DNA of 64,000 nucleotides, taken from the NCBI GenBank assembly GCA_041905525.1, contig JAYRKY010000001.1, forward strand, positions 124,001 through 188,000, written 5' to 3'. Both the position numbers and the translations under genes were made by a program. This document shows, in pieces, positions 24,343-33,755 of this stretch; the stretch's first letter is position 1; the number at the start of each line of letters is the position of its first letter. The notes below the pieces were generated by a model. That model was not told the origin of the DNA. It did no database searches and was given only the letters and a program-made list of their open reading frames with translations. The stretch comes from SHVO01 sp041905525 (GTDB taxonomy: Bacteria > Pseudomonadota > Alphaproteobacteria > Rhodospirillales > Rhodospirillaceae).

Positions 24343-26250
24343 CTACATCTTAGTTTCGCGCGCCAGGAATCTCTGCAGCACCAGCAGGGACCAAAGCGCT
24401 GCGCTGTGATCGCGCGCGCCGGACGCGTGTTCCTCCAGCAGGGCCTTAAGTGGACCCGGCCGGAACAACCCGGCGTCAAGAAGCACCGGCGACGACAAAG
24501 CGTCCGTCAGCATCGGCCGCAGCGGCCCGCGCAGCCATGCGGCCAGCGGCACCGCGAAGCCTTGTTTGCGGCGATAGAGAAGCTCATGCGGGACAGCCGG
24601 TTCCAGGGCGCGTTTAAGGACAGCCTTATATTCACCGCCGCGCAGCTTGAACGCATCGGGCAGCGAGAATCCCCATTGCAAGAGTTCGTGGTCGAGAAGG
24701 GGGCTGCGCACTTCAAGGCTGTTGGCCATGCTGGTCCGATCGACCTTCACCAGCATGCGCCCCGCCAGCCATGTCTTCAAATCGGCGTATTGGGCTTGCA
24801 GGAGCGGGCGGTCCGTCGGGGCCTTCTCCAAGAGGTCCGTGAGGACCTCACGCGCGCTATAGCCTTGCAATCTCCGGCGGAACTCATCGCTATAGAGAGC
24901 GCGGCGCAGGTCGAGGCCGACCGCCGCGACATTGCCGGCATAGGCGCCGGTCGCATCCAAAGCCAGTTCGGCGAAGGTGTTGCGCGCGCGCAGGAATCGC
25001 GGCCCGCGCTCGAACTGCGGATAGATCTTCGCCAGCAAGCCGAACAACGGACCGCGCACCGCTTGGGGCGCGAGCTTTCGCACAGCGGCTTCGCGCGTGT
25101 GCCAAAGATAGCGGCGATAGCCTGCGAAAACTTCATCGCCGCCGTCGCCCGATAGGGCAACGGTCACTTGGCGGCGCGCGATCGCGCAGACATGGTAGGT
25201 CGGGATCGAGGAACTGTCCGCGAAAGGCTCGTCGAACAGCGCGGTATTGCGGTCGAGGTCATCCGGCGCCCTGACGAGGTCTTCGCCCGACAGCACGGCC
25301 TCGGAATGGCTGGTTCCGTACCGTTCCGCGATCTTGCGCGCATAGGCGCGTTCATCATGGTTCGCTTCGTGAAAGCCGACGGCGCAAGTCCGAACCGGCG
25401 TGCTCGACGACATCGCCATGTGGGCGACCACGCCGCTCGAGTCCACGCCGCCGGAGAGGAATGCGCCCAAGGGCACGTCCGCGATCATGCGGCGGCGCAC
25501 GGCGTCCCTCAGCCTTTCCTGAAGCTCCGCCGCCGCATCTTCGAATGAGAGACGGTCGGTGCGAGCTTGCAGGTCCACATCCCAATAGGCGCGCAGGGAC
25601 GGTTGTTGGCCGCGCCGCCAAATAAGGTAATGGGCCGGGGGCAGCTTCAACACGTCGCGATAGATGGACTTAGGGTCCGGCACATATCCGAACGCAAGGA
25701 AGTCCTCTATGGCCTGGGGCGAAAGTTCGCGCCCGATCCAGGGGCAATGCATCAGGGCTTTGAGTTCCGATGCGAAGGAAATCTTGCCGCCATCCATGGC
25801 GTAGTAGAGCGGCTTTTTTCCGACACGGTCGCGCGCCAGCAGCAAAGTGTCCTGCCTGGAATCCCACAAGGCGATCGCGAACATTCCGTTGAATCGCTTC
25901 AGGCAGTCGGGACCCCATGCCAGCCATGCGTTCAGGATGACTTCGGTATCGCTCTGGGTGCGAAAGACAAATCCGAGGGCGGTGAGATCCGCGGTCAGGT
26001 CGCGGAAATTGTAGATTTCGCCGTTGAAAACGACGACTACCCGCCCGTCGCTGGTCGACATCGGTTGAGCGCCGCCGCCGATGTCGATGATCGCGAGGCG
26101 CCGGTGACCAAGCCCCACGCCGGGTTCGATGTGAAATCCTTCACCGTCCGGACCGCGGTGCGCAATTGCGTCCGTCATGCGTTTCAGGAGGGCCGGGTCC
26201 ACCGTACCGCCGCCGGCGCCGCCGTAAAAGATACCCGTAAGGCCGCACAA
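24343..26250 (-). CDS. XrtA-associated amidotransferase (asparagine-synthase type)
   Basis: A 635-residue two-domain enzyme. The product starts MCGLTGIFYGG, leaving Cys2 as N-terminal nucleophile of the glutaminase domain; HRGPDGEGFHIEPGVGLGHR and FNGEIYNFRDL complete that site. The synthetase domain has the ATP pyrophosphatase loop FLSGGVDSSGVVA, and VALSGDGGDEVFAGYRRYLW. It would amidate an acidic sugar or amino-sugar precursor, using glutamine and ATP. It is transcribed together with exosortase A, whose gene ends 6 bases upstream of its start. Confidence 0.9.
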   Translation of the reverse strand: MCGLTGIFYGGAGGGTVDPALLKRMTDAIAHRGPDGEGFHIEPGVGLGHRRLAIIDIGGGAQPMSTSDGRVVVVFNGEIYNFRDLTADLTALGFVFRTQSDTEVILNAWLAWGPDCLKRFNGMFAIALWDSRQDTLLLARDRVGKKPLYYAMDGGKISFASELKALMHCPWIGRELSPQAIEDFLAFGYVPDPKSIYRDVLKLPPAHYLIWRRGQQPSLRAYWDVDLQARTDRLSFEDAAAELQERLRDAVRRRMIADVPLGAFLSGGVDSSGVVAHMAMSSSTPVRTCAVGFHEANHDERAYARKIAERYGTSHSEAVLSGEDLVRAPDDLDRNTALFDEPFADSSSIPTYHVCAIARRQVTVALSGDGGDEVFAGYRRYLWHTREAAVRKLAPQAVRGPLFGLLAKIYPQFERGPRFLRARNTFAELALDATGAYAGNVAAVGLDLRRALYSDEFRRRLQGYSAREVLTDLLEKAPTDRPLLQAQYADLKTWLAGRMLVKVDRTSMANSLEVRSPLLDHELLQWGFSLPDAFKLRGGEYKAVLKRALEPAVPHELLYRRKQGFAVPLAAWLRGPLRPMLTDALSSPVLLDAGLFRPGPLKALLEEHASGARDHSAALWSLLVLQRFLARETKM

Positions 26251-26256
26251 ACTCGC

Positions 26257-27855
26257 CTACTCCCGCCCGTGACCTTCGCCCACGACCAACGCGGACGCTC
26301 GCGGAAGGTGCGACGCGAATTCGGCTAACGACATTTCCGCCTCGGTCGCATCTGATCCTGTCACTTCTGTCGCCATGGCGACGTACGCGCCGTCGGACGG
26401 GCGTCCGGCAAGACGTTCGCGCGCGGAGCAGATCCTGGCCCGCAACCGGCTCTCGGTATCGCAAGCGGCGCTTTCGTACCAATGAAAGACCGCAAACGTG
26501 CGTGCGATCGACTGGACATGCGCCGCTGTCGCGGTGAAAGGCGCGTCGCCGCGCGTGATGGAACGCGACTGGCTTTTGATCACGCGCCACGGCGCGGCAC
26601 CGCTGGCGTCCGCGGGCTGGTTTCCCGCCGCGGCGGCCTCATGTCCATCGTGCTGGGCGCGGTAGATATTGATCGCCACATCGATCGTCGCGCCGGCGCG
26701 CTCGTAGGTCGCGCGAATCTCACTGTCCGCCGGCATCGTCGCCGGGCGCCAAAATGGATTGGGCTGGCGCACTCGCTGCCACGCACCAACTGCATCCGGC
26801 AGGACGGCGACGGTCGCGCTTCCATTCGTGGATTGGGCGGTGCTGCCGGCGGCGAGCGGCGCCGCTGCGGCCACCAGGGCCACGGCGGCCGTCACGGCGG
26901 CGAGGCGCGCGGCGCGTGGACGCGGCGGTTTGTCCGCCGCTGCCCGAGCCTGCGGCGCCTCGTCGGCGAACGACATGCCCATCCACATCACGATCATCAT
27001 CACGATGCCGAAGAACCCCCAGCCAAAAAGCAAATGATCCTCGGCGATGTCGAGCTTGCGGTCCGTCCACTGAGTCAGCGCGATGATGAGAAACACTCTC
27101 ACGACATTGGCGAGGACGGAGATCGTCAAGGCGGCCACGACGCAGATGACGCGTTTGGGCCAGCGCACATAGGTCAGTTTGGCATACAGCAGCGACAGCG
27201 CCAGGGATGCGAGCACGAAATTGAGGCCGGCACAGGCCCGCTCGACCAGGAAGTCGCCCGCCGGGACCTGGATCAGGATGCCCTCGCCGAACACCGGGAT
27301 GTGCGCCGCTTGGAGAAGAGCGAGACCGCCGGCGTGCGTGAACGTCTGTAAGGACGGGATCAGGAATTCGCCCGTCGGTACCATCAGCCAAAGGTACGAC
27401 AGCGCGAAGATGTATCGTTTGTAGACCTTGACCCCGAGGACCGACAGAAACAGGCCTTGCATCATGCCGACGAGGGCAAGATGGCGGCCCTCATTGATGC
27501 TGACCAGGTCGGCGACCAACCAGACAAGGGCGAACGCGACAACGACGAGCACACCGGCGAAGGTCGGCGTCGCCTGCAGCTCGCGCAACGAATCCCGCTC
27601 GATCCAGATCAAATAAAGAGAAATGGGGGCGATAAGATAGGCGTAGTTATACGCCGAGGAAGACTCCCAGAGGGCGACGGCGCTGGTCGCTGTCGGCCAG
27701 AACAAGGCCAGCAGCGCGGCAAGCCCACACGCCAGTGCGGCCAGGCTCGGTGCCCATTCGCGCAGGAGATCGCGATCGTCTGCATTGATTGACAGGACGT
27801 TCGCACCAGCTCCAAGCCCGCGCTTCAACCCAGAACCCACGCTTCCCCGCCCCAT
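26257..27855 (-). CDS. xrtA: exosortase A fused to an EpsI domain
   Basis: A 532-residue membrane protein. The N-terminal exosortase region has about eight helices with the catalytic Cys in VERACAGLNFVLAS (Cys208), the Arg in LANVVRVFLIIAL (Arg253) and the His in DHLLFGWGFFG (His274), all present. It would cut PEP-CTERM signals on the outer face of the inner membrane. After a basic, Ala/Pro-rich linker and one more helix (about 300-340), the EpsI-like domain runs to the end (WQRVRQPNPFWRPATMP, WYESAACDTESRLRARICSA). EpsI is often a separate gene; fusion is common in alphaproteobacteria. The start at 27855 has a weak ribosome site and is uncertain by about 30 residues. Confidence 0.92.
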   Translation of the reverse strand: MGRGSVGSGLKRGLGAGANVLSINADDRDLLREWAPSLAALACGLAALLALFWPTATSAVALWESSSAYNYAYLIAPISLYLIWIERDSLRELQATPTFAGVLVVVAFALVWLVADLVSINEGRHLALVGMMQGLFLSVLGVKVYKRYIFALSYLWLMVPTGEFLIPSLQTFTHAGGLALLQAAHIPVFGEGILIQVPAGDFLVERACAGLNFVLASLALSLLYAKLTYVRWPKRVICVVAALTISVLANVVRVFLIIALTQWTDRKLDIAEDHLLFGWGFFGIVMMIVMWMGMSFADEAPQARAAADKPPRPRAARLAAVTAAVALVAAAAPLAAGSTAQSTNGSATVAVLPDAVGAWQRVRQPNPFWRPATMPADSEIRATYERAGATIDVAINIYRAQHDGHEAAAAGNQPADASGAAPWRVIKSQSRSITRGDAPFTATAAHVQSIARTFAVFHWYESAACDTESRLRARICSARERLAGRPSDGAYVAMATEVTGSDATEAEMSLAEFASHLPRASALVVGEGHGRE

Positions 27856-27988
27856 CGCCGCAGATCGAGCGACCCGCCATGTGGACGCCCGATTTACGAA
27901 CGGGCATCAGGATCGTCGTGCGCCTCACTGCCAGCCCTGCTATAGACTGGGTCCTCCGCACAACCAAGTCGATTCTCATCGGCGGCCG

Positions 27989-29188
27989 ATGTCTTCGCTC
28001 CTCTTCCTTTGCCATCGTATTCCTTATCCTCCCAACAAGGGGGAGAAGATCAGGGCGTATCGGATATTGCAGCACTTCGCGCGCACGCATGCGGTACGCC
28101 TGGGATGTTTCATTGACGATCCGGACGATTGGCAGCATGTCGCGGCATTGGAGGACATTTGCGCGGAGGTTCACGCCGTCGGCCTGACACCGGCGCTGAA
28201 GCCTTGGCGGGCGTTCAAGGGACTGCTGCAATCCGCGCCTCTCAGCGTCACCAGCTTCTCCAGCGGGTCGATGCAAAGGTGGGTCGACGAGACGGTCAGA
28301 CGCTCCGCGCCGGACGTTACCTTCGTGTATTCCTCAGTCATGGGGCAGTACCTTCGGCCGGCCAGCGGGCCATGGGGCCGCGTTCTCATGGATTTTGTGG
28401 ACGTCGATTCCGACAAATGGCGGCAGTATGCCGCCGATGCGCGGGGTCCATTGCGGTGGGTTTATCAGCGCGAGTCGCAACGACTTTTGGCTTTTGATCG
28501 CGCAGCGGCCGCGCAGGCGGATGCGGTGCTCCTGGTGTCCGAGGCGGAAGCCGATCTGTTCCGAAGACTCGCACCCGAAGTCGCGGCGCGTACCCATGCC
28601 GTAGCGAACGGTGTGGACGCCGATTATTTTTCCCCCGCGCACCAATTTCCCGATCCCTTCGCGCCGGGCGGGCCGCGGCTGGTTTTTACCGGCACCATGA
28701 ACTATCGCCCAAACGTGGACGCGGTAACGTGGTGCGCCAATGAAATCCTGCCGATGATCCGCCAGGCGCTGCCGCAGGCGAGCTTGACCATTGTCGGCGC
28801 AAAGCCATCACCGGAAGTTCAGGCTCTCGAGCGCCCCGGCGAGATTGCCGTGACCGGCGGCGTGCCAGACGTACGCCCTTACATGCAATACGCCGACGTC
28901 ATCGTTGCACCGCTTCGGATGGCGCGCGGGATCCAGAACAAGGTTCTGGAAGGGATGGCGATGGCAAAGCCCGTGGTGACGACATCCAAGGGCCTCGAAG
29001 GCATCGCGGCTCTGGCGGGCAAGCACTTGCTCGTCGCCGACACCGCCGCGGAATTCGCCGACGCGGTGATCCAGGCGCCGCACGCCGCCGGCATCGGAGC
29101 CGCCGCGCGCAAACTTGTTGAATCGCGCTACGCGTGGGACGCTCAGCTGGGGGCTCTCAATACCTTCATGTCGTGCGGCGATGCGTGA
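27989..29188 (+). CDS. XrtA-associated sugar transferase (GT4-type)
   Basis: A 399-residue glycosyltransferase. It begins MSSLLFLCHRIPYPPNKGEK, the N-terminus typical of the exosortase-linked sugar transferases, has MQRWVDETVRRSAPDVTFVY in the acceptor domain and ends with donor-domain motifs VFTGTMNYRPNVDAVTWC and DVIVAPLRMARGIQNKVLEG (residues about 305-325). The start at 27989 follows that motif; the open frame reaches 68 codons further upstream, across the divergent promoter region with the exosortase gene. It overlaps the next gene by 8 bases. Confidence 0.88.
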   Translation: MSSLLFLCHRIPYPPNKGEKIRAYRILQHFARTHAVRLGCFIDDPDDWQHVAALEDICAEVHAVGLTPALKPWRAFKGLLQSAPLSVTSFSSGSMQRWVDETVRRSAPDVTFVYSSVMGQYLRPASGPWGRVLMDFVDVDSDKWRQYAADARGPLRWVYQRESQRLLAFDRAAAAQADAVLLVSEAEADLFRRLAPEVAARTHAVANGVDADYFSPAHQFPDPFAPGGPRLVFTGTMNYRPNVDAVTWCANEILPMIRQALPQASLTIVGAKPSPEVQALERPGEIAVTGGVPDVRPYMQYADVIVAPLRMARGIQNKVLEGMAMAKPVVTTSKGLEGIAALAGKHLLVADTAAEFADAVIQAPHAAGIGAAARKLVESRYAWDAQLGALNTFMSCGDA

Positions 29189-30515
29189 CCTGATCCTTCT
29201 CGCGGCGCTCGGAATTCTACTGCCGATCGCGGTCCGGATGCCCTTTATCGGGGTCTTCCAGTGGGAATGGCTCTCCCTGATGAACCCTCACCGCCTGGTG
29301 TACGGGTTTCTCCAGGGCCAATCGCTCAATCTCATTGTCGCGGTGGTGACGCTCGGCTCCTGGCTGATGTCCCGCGAACGCGGGATCAGAACCAGCACGA
29401 TGATGGTCCTGATTGGGATCTTCAGCGTCTGGATCACGATCACGTCGCTCCTCGCGCCGGTCCCCGATGCGACCATGCCGCAGTGGGACCGCAATATTAA
29501 GACGATGGTGCTCCTGTTCATGATCATGGTGACGATCACGACGCGGGCGCGGATTGTCGGCCTGCTCTGGATCGTTGTCATCTCGATCGGCTACTTCGGG
29601 ATCAAGGGCGGCGGTTTCATGATCCTGAACGGCGGAAACTTCATCGTCTTCGGCCCGCCAGACACGATGATCGAGGACAATAATCATCTCGCGCTCGCGC
29701 TCGTGATGATCCTGCCGCTTCTGAACTACTTGCGAGGCTACGAAAGCAGCCGCCTCATACAGCTGGGGTTGATTGGAACGATGCTGCTGGCAGCCGGCAG
29801 CGTGATCGCCAGCTATTCGCGCGGCGGCCTCGTCGCGTTGACCACCATGCTGCTGTACCTGTGGCTCAAGAGCCGCGCCAAAGTGGCACTGACGGTGGTC
29901 TTCGTTGGAATCGGCGCGCTTGCCGTCACCTTCATGCCAACGAAGTACATCGATCGCATCAGCACCTTGAAACAGGTGGATGAAGACTCCTCATTCCAAG
30001 GGCGGCTCGATGCATGGGAGGTTGCTGCGCGCTCGTCCCTCGATCGTCCCTTCGGTGCGGGTTTTGACGGCCCGCGTCAGCGCATCGTGTGGGATAGGTA
30101 TCTTCCCAGTGTCGAGAGCCGCGCGGCTCACAGCATCTACTTTATGGTGCTGGGAGAGCAGGGCATCATCGGTCTCATCATCTACCTTTCGATACTGGCC
30201 ACCGCGTGGTTCAACCTGGCACGAGTCCAACGAGAGACGCGCGATAAACCCGAGATGTTGTGGGCGTGGAACCTTGCCGGCGCGCTGAAGCTTTCCATGG
30301 TGGGATATCTCGTCGGCGGCGCCGCACTCTCCATGTCCTACTACGACGGGTTTCTCACCATCATTGTCTTGACCGCCACGCTGCGGCAATTGGTCGAGCC
30401 GAAGAAGGTCGAGGTCTACACACGGCGCGCGCCCGCGAACGCCGCACCCGCGCTCGCGGCCACGACCGCCGAGGCGCTTGCGGAGCCCAGCGCCGGTCAA
30501 CGATCCGCGCCCTGA
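29181..30515 (+). CDS. XrtA-associated O-antigen ligase-like polymerase (Wzy type)
   Basis: A 444-residue inner-membrane protein with about ten helices. MRDLILLAALGILLPIAVRM begins the first helix, and the motif FGAGFDGPRQRIVWDRYLPS with RAAHSIYFMVLGEQGIIGLI in the periplasmic loop is that of O-antigen ligases and polymerases. It would join lipid-linked repeats into a polymer. The start is ATG 29181, overlapping the sugar transferase stop by 8 bases. It ends 12 bases before the flippase start. Confidence 0.85.
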   Translation: MRDLILLAALGILLPIAVRMPFIGVFQWEWLSLMNPHRLVYGFLQGQSLNLIVAVVTLGSWLMSRERGIRTSTMMVLIGIFSVWITITSLLAPVPDATMPQWDRNIKTMVLLFMIMVTITTRARIVGLLWIVVISIGYFGIKGGGFMILNGGNFIVFGPPDTMIEDNNHLALALVMILPLLNYLRGYESSRLIQLGLIGTMLLAAGSVIASYSRGGLVALTTMLLYLWLKSRAKVALTVVFVGIGALAVTFMPTKYIDRISTLKQVDEDSSFQGRLDAWEVAARSSLDRPFGAGFDGPRQRIVWDRYLPSVESRAAHSIYFMVLGEQGIIGLIIYLSILATAWFNLARVQRETRDKPEMLWAWNLAGALKLSMVGYLVGGAALSMSYYDGFLTIIVLTATLRQLVEPKKVEVYTRRAPANAAPALAATTAEALAEPSAGQRSAP

Positions 30516-30527
30516 TTGGAACAGAGA

Positions 30528-32015
30528 ATGACGGGGACGGAGCCAAATATCGGACGCCGCCTATTGTCCGGATCGATCTGGATGGTTGGGATGCGTTTCG
30601 GCATCCGCTCCATCGGGCTTATCAGCACCATCGCGCTGGCCCGCCTCCTTACTCCCGAGGACTTCGGCATTGTCGCCATGGCAATGCTGTTGATTGGCTT
30701 CATCGAAGTGTTCGGTGAAACCGGGCAGCAACTGGCTTTGATCAGGCATCCAAATCCCGAGCGCGCGCATTTTGATTCCGCGTGGACGATGTCGATCGCG
30801 ATTGCGCTTTTTCTTGGTCTTGTGGTGTTCGCGGTCGCGCCCTTTGCCACCTACTATTTCCACGACCCCCGCATCGTGCCCGTGGTTCAGGTGATGTCGC
30901 TAAGGGTCTTCCTGACGGGCTTCATCAATATCGGGGTTGTCAATTTCAGGCGCGATCTCGATTTTGCGAAGGACTTTCGCTTCGGCGTTCTCCGCAAGCT
31001 CTTGAGCTTCGTGGTGACGCTGACCCTGGCGTTGCTGTGGCGGGATTATTGGGCGCTGGTCGTCGGTACGATTGTCGGGCACATACTCGAAGTCGGGCTC
31101 AGTTACATCATGCACCCGTATCGCCCGCGGTTCAGTCTCGCGAAGGTGCGCGAGCTTTGGTCATATTCGACGTGGTTGTTGGTTGCGCATCTCGGACGGT
31201 TCTTCCAGACCCGTGTCGATGAGATCGTTGTTGCCGGCGCGGTCCCTCCGGCCCTATTGGGAAAATACTCGGTGGCGGCGGAGTTCGGCGCCCTTTCGCG
31301 GACGGAGATCCTCGAACCTGTCGCACGGGCACTGTTTCCAAACTATGCGCGGCTCGCGCACGATCTCGACGCGTTGCGTAAAACCTACCTCAATGTCCTG
31401 GCGACCATTACGGCGATCGCGGCGAGTGCCGGAACGGGCCTCGCGCTGGTCGCGAACGATTTCGTCGCCGTCGTCCTCGGGCCTCAATGGGTTGGCGCCG
31501 GTGAGTTGATGGCTCTGTTTGCTGTGGCGGCGGCTGTGATCGGGGTCAGCGATACCGTATTTTCCGTGGTCAGCGCGTTGGGCCATAGCCGCCTCGCGGC
31601 GATCCAGACCTGGATGCGTGTTCTGCTCTATCTTCCTGCAATGGCTTGGGCCGCAACGACACACGATCTCAAGAACTTCGCCATCGCGAAGCTCGCGGTC
31701 GCCGTCGCGATCACCCCCGCCTACTTTACGGCGCTCCGGCGTGTCCTTCCCATGACATGGGCAGACCTAGGACGCGCGGTCTGGCGCCCGATCTGCGCGG
31801 CGGTTGTCATGGCGGCCGTGGTCGGGATGCTGCCCTGGGCGGAGCTCGAGAGTGCGCTCCTGCGGTTGATCGCCATGTCGGCCATGGGAGCCATCGTCTT
31901 TGTCGCGACCCAATTGGCCTTATGGCGGCTGTCCGGCCAGCCGGACGGACTCGAGGCCGGTCTGTTACGTTCGCTCTCCGCCCGCCTCCACGGGATCCGT
32001 GGTCAAACCTCCTAA
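30528..32015 (+). CDS. MOP-superfamily polysaccharide flippase (second copy)
   Basis: A 495-residue protein with about 13 hydrophobic helices, with N-terminal SGSIWMVGMRFGIRSIGLIS and ARLLTPEDFGIVAMAMLLIG. It moves lipid-linked repeats outward. The start is ATG 30528, preceded by GGAACAGAGA; an in-frame TTG at 30516 that follows the previous stop directly is an alternative. The protein resembles the flippase at 9297. Two flippases in one window suggest either two different polymers or a duplicated step. Confidence 0.87.
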   Translation: MTGTEPNIGRRLLSGSIWMVGMRFGIRSIGLISTIALARLLTPEDFGIVAMAMLLIGFIEVFGETGQQLALIRHPNPERAHFDSAWTMSIAIALFLGLVVFAVAPFATYYFHDPRIVPVVQVMSLRVFLTGFINIGVVNFRRDLDFAKDFRFGVLRKLLSFVVTLTLALLWRDYWALVVGTIVGHILEVGLSYIMHPYRPRFSLAKVRELWSYSTWLLVAHLGRFFQTRVDEIVVAGAVPPALLGKYSVAAEFGALSRTEILEPVARALFPNYARLAHDLDALRKTYLNVLATITAIAASAGTGLALVANDFVAVVLGPQWVGAGELMALFAVAAAVIGVSDTVFSVVSALGHSRLAAIQTWMRVLLYLPAMAWAATTHDLKNFAIAKLAVAVAITPAYFTALRRVLPMTWADLGRAVWRPICAAVVMAAVVGMLPWAELESALLRLIAMSAMGAIVFVATQLALWRLSGQPDGLEAGLLRSLSARLHGIRGQTS

Positions 32016-32227
32016 CCCTCTGACACGAAGTGTGAATAGAGCAGGGGCATCACGCGATCGTCAGCGCCGAAGATGGTTTTGACTCCGTCCGATTTTGAAC
32101 GGATTTTGGCGCCGCTCGCACCTGTAAGTCACGCAACTGTCTGGTGTATTAGACCAGGAGGAATGTAAAATACTACGCGCGCATCGCATCGCGATGTGTA
32201 AAGCGCCGCATAACAAAAAAAGACTGC

Positions 32228-32259
32228 CCAGCCGAGCAAGTGGGGACTTAGCCGGCTGG
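32228..32259 (+). promoter_or_regulatory. hairpin in the leader of the EpsB-type gene
   Basis: CCAGCCG (32228-32234) pairs with CGGCTGG (32253-32259) around an 18-base loop, in the last 60 bases of the 270-base gap upstream of the PGT start. The gap also holds AGGAGG followed at once by ATGTAA near 32158, a start-stop pair, and the pentamer CTGGT/ACCAG repeated either side of 32150. No riboswitch family is recognised. The stem could modulate translation of the gene at 32286 or be incidental. Confidence 0.35.
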
Positions 32260-32285
32260 AGCGGATGCGACGCCGCAGGGGGCAC

Positions 32286-33716
32286 ATGATTTCGTTATTT
32301 GGACATTACATATCGCTGCGCGCGATTCTGCTAGCGTTGTTTGAAGCTGCAGCTTTCGTCGCGGTGCTGAGCATCTTCCGTCTCACCGCAATCAATCTCA
32401 TCCTTGGAAGCACGGCCGAGCCGCTCTACGCGCAATCGATCTTGCTGCCGGTGTTTTGCGTCATCGCCATCGGCACGGCGGCCGCGTGCGGTCTGTATAA
32501 CCGCGAGGTCGTCTCCGATACGCGAGACATCGCCGGGCGTCTGCTGACGACGACCGTCCTGATGTACTTCATCATGGCGATCCTCACGTCGCTGGTGGCC
32601 TTCTTCATCGAAGATACGGTCAATGTGCGGCTCTACTACGGCATCGCACTCGGGGGAACGGTCGGGTTCTTCCTGGTCGCCCTGCTGTTCCGCGCGAACC
32701 TATTTTCGCACGATTTCAACGGCACAATGCTGGAGCGCCGCGTACTCGTAATAGGCATCGACGACCGCGCAGCGAAGATCAAGCAGGTCAGCAGTCGCTC
32801 CATGAGTCCATGCGCGGTGGTGGCCTACGTTCCGTTGCCTCAGGAAAAGTGCTCCGACGAGTTGAAAGACGCCCCGATCATCGACTCCCGCGCTCTGCCG
32901 GACGATTGCGCGCTGGCGAAGGTCGCTTTGGATCAGGGCGTCGACGAAGTGGTCGTGGCGTCGCGCGAACGCCGCGGTATGCCGACCGGGGCGCTGATGG
33001 AATGCAAGTTGGCCGGCTTGATCGTCAGCGACTTTCCCAGTTTCTGGGAGCGTCACACCGGCCAGATCGACCTCGACGAATTGACGCCCAGTTGGATGAT
33101 TTTCTCGGACGGCTTCCGCATCAGCTGGCAACGTCGCTTTATCAAACGCGTTTTCGACGTTCTGATCAGCACGTTGCTGCTCGTACTTACCCTTCCTCTT
33201 ACCGTGACGGCCGCCATTGCCGTCAAGCTAGACAGTCCCGGTCCCATTTTCTACCGCCAAGCGCGCGTCGGCGCGAACGGCACAGAGTTTATGGTGCTCA
33301 AGTTCCGCAGCATGCGGACGGACGCGGAAGGCGACGGCGTCGCGCGCTGGGCGCAGCAAAACGACTCCCGTGTCACCAGGGTCGGTAATTTCCTGCGCCG
33401 CAGCCGGATCGACGAGATCCCGCAAGTCTTCAACGTGCTGTTCGGGTCCATGAGTTTCGTCGGGCCGCGGCCCGAACGCCGTGTGTTTGTCGACAGCCTA
33501 AAGCAGAAGCTGGCCTATTACGATATTCGCCACCGCGTTCGTCCGGGAATCACAGGGTGGGCGCAGATCAATTATCCGTACGGAGCGTCGGACGAAGACG
33601 CCAAGGCGAAACTCGCCTTCGACCTCTACTACGTCAAAAATTGGAGCCTGTTCCTCGACATCGTCATTCTGTTCCAAACATTGCGCGTCGTAATCTGGCG
33701 CATGGGTGCGCGCTAG
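32286..33716 (+). CDS. XrtA-associated polyprenyl phosphoglycosyltransferase (EpsB type)
   Basis: A 476-residue initiating enzyme that attaches a phosphosugar to undecaprenyl phosphate. Four or five helices and a nucleotide-binding-like region (VLVIGIDDRAAKIKQ) form the N-terminal half. The catalytic C-terminal domain, from FIKRVFDVLISTLLLVLTL, has DSPGPIFYRQARVG, KFRSMRTDAEGDG, DEIPQVFNVLFGSMSFVGPR and RPGITGWAQINYPYG, typical of bacterial sugar transferases. Start ATG 32286 has AGGGGG in front. It is the start of a separate transcription unit that leads to PrsK, PrsR and PrsT. Confidence 0.9.
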   Translation: MISLFGHYISLRAILLALFEAAAFVAVLSIFRLTAINLILGSTAEPLYAQSILLPVFCVIAIGTAAACGLYNREVVSDTRDIAGRLLTTTVLMYFIMAILTSLVAFFIEDTVNVRLYYGIALGGTVGFFLVALLFRANLFSHDFNGTMLERRVLVIGIDDRAAKIKQVSSRSMSPCAVVAYVPLPQEKCSDELKDAPIIDSRALPDDCALAKVALDQGVDEVVVASRERRGMPTGALMECKLAGLIVSDFPSFWERHTGQIDLDELTPSWMIFSDGFRISWQRRFIKRVFDVLISTLLLVLTLPLTVTAAIAVKLDSPGPIFYRQARVGANGTEFMVLKFRSMRTDAEGDGVARWAQQNDSRVTRVGNFLRRSRIDEIPQVFNVLFGSMSFVGPRPERRVFVDSLKQKLAYYDIRHRVRPGITGWAQINYPYGASDEDAKAKLAFDLYYVKNWSLFLDIVILFQTLRVVIWRMGAR

Positions 33717-33755
33717 TGGCCCAGGAAACAGGCACAGGCCGAAAGAGGCGCGAAG

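Noticed and set aside
27785..27988. upstream start for the sugar transferase at 27785
   Set aside because: The 68 extra residues are not like the family and overlap the start of the exosortase gene on the other strand.
32194..32289. 31-codon frame ending at the start of the EpsB-type gene
   Set aside because: Only its ATGA overlap speaks for it; no ribosome site and no leader-peptide character, so it is not listed as a gene.
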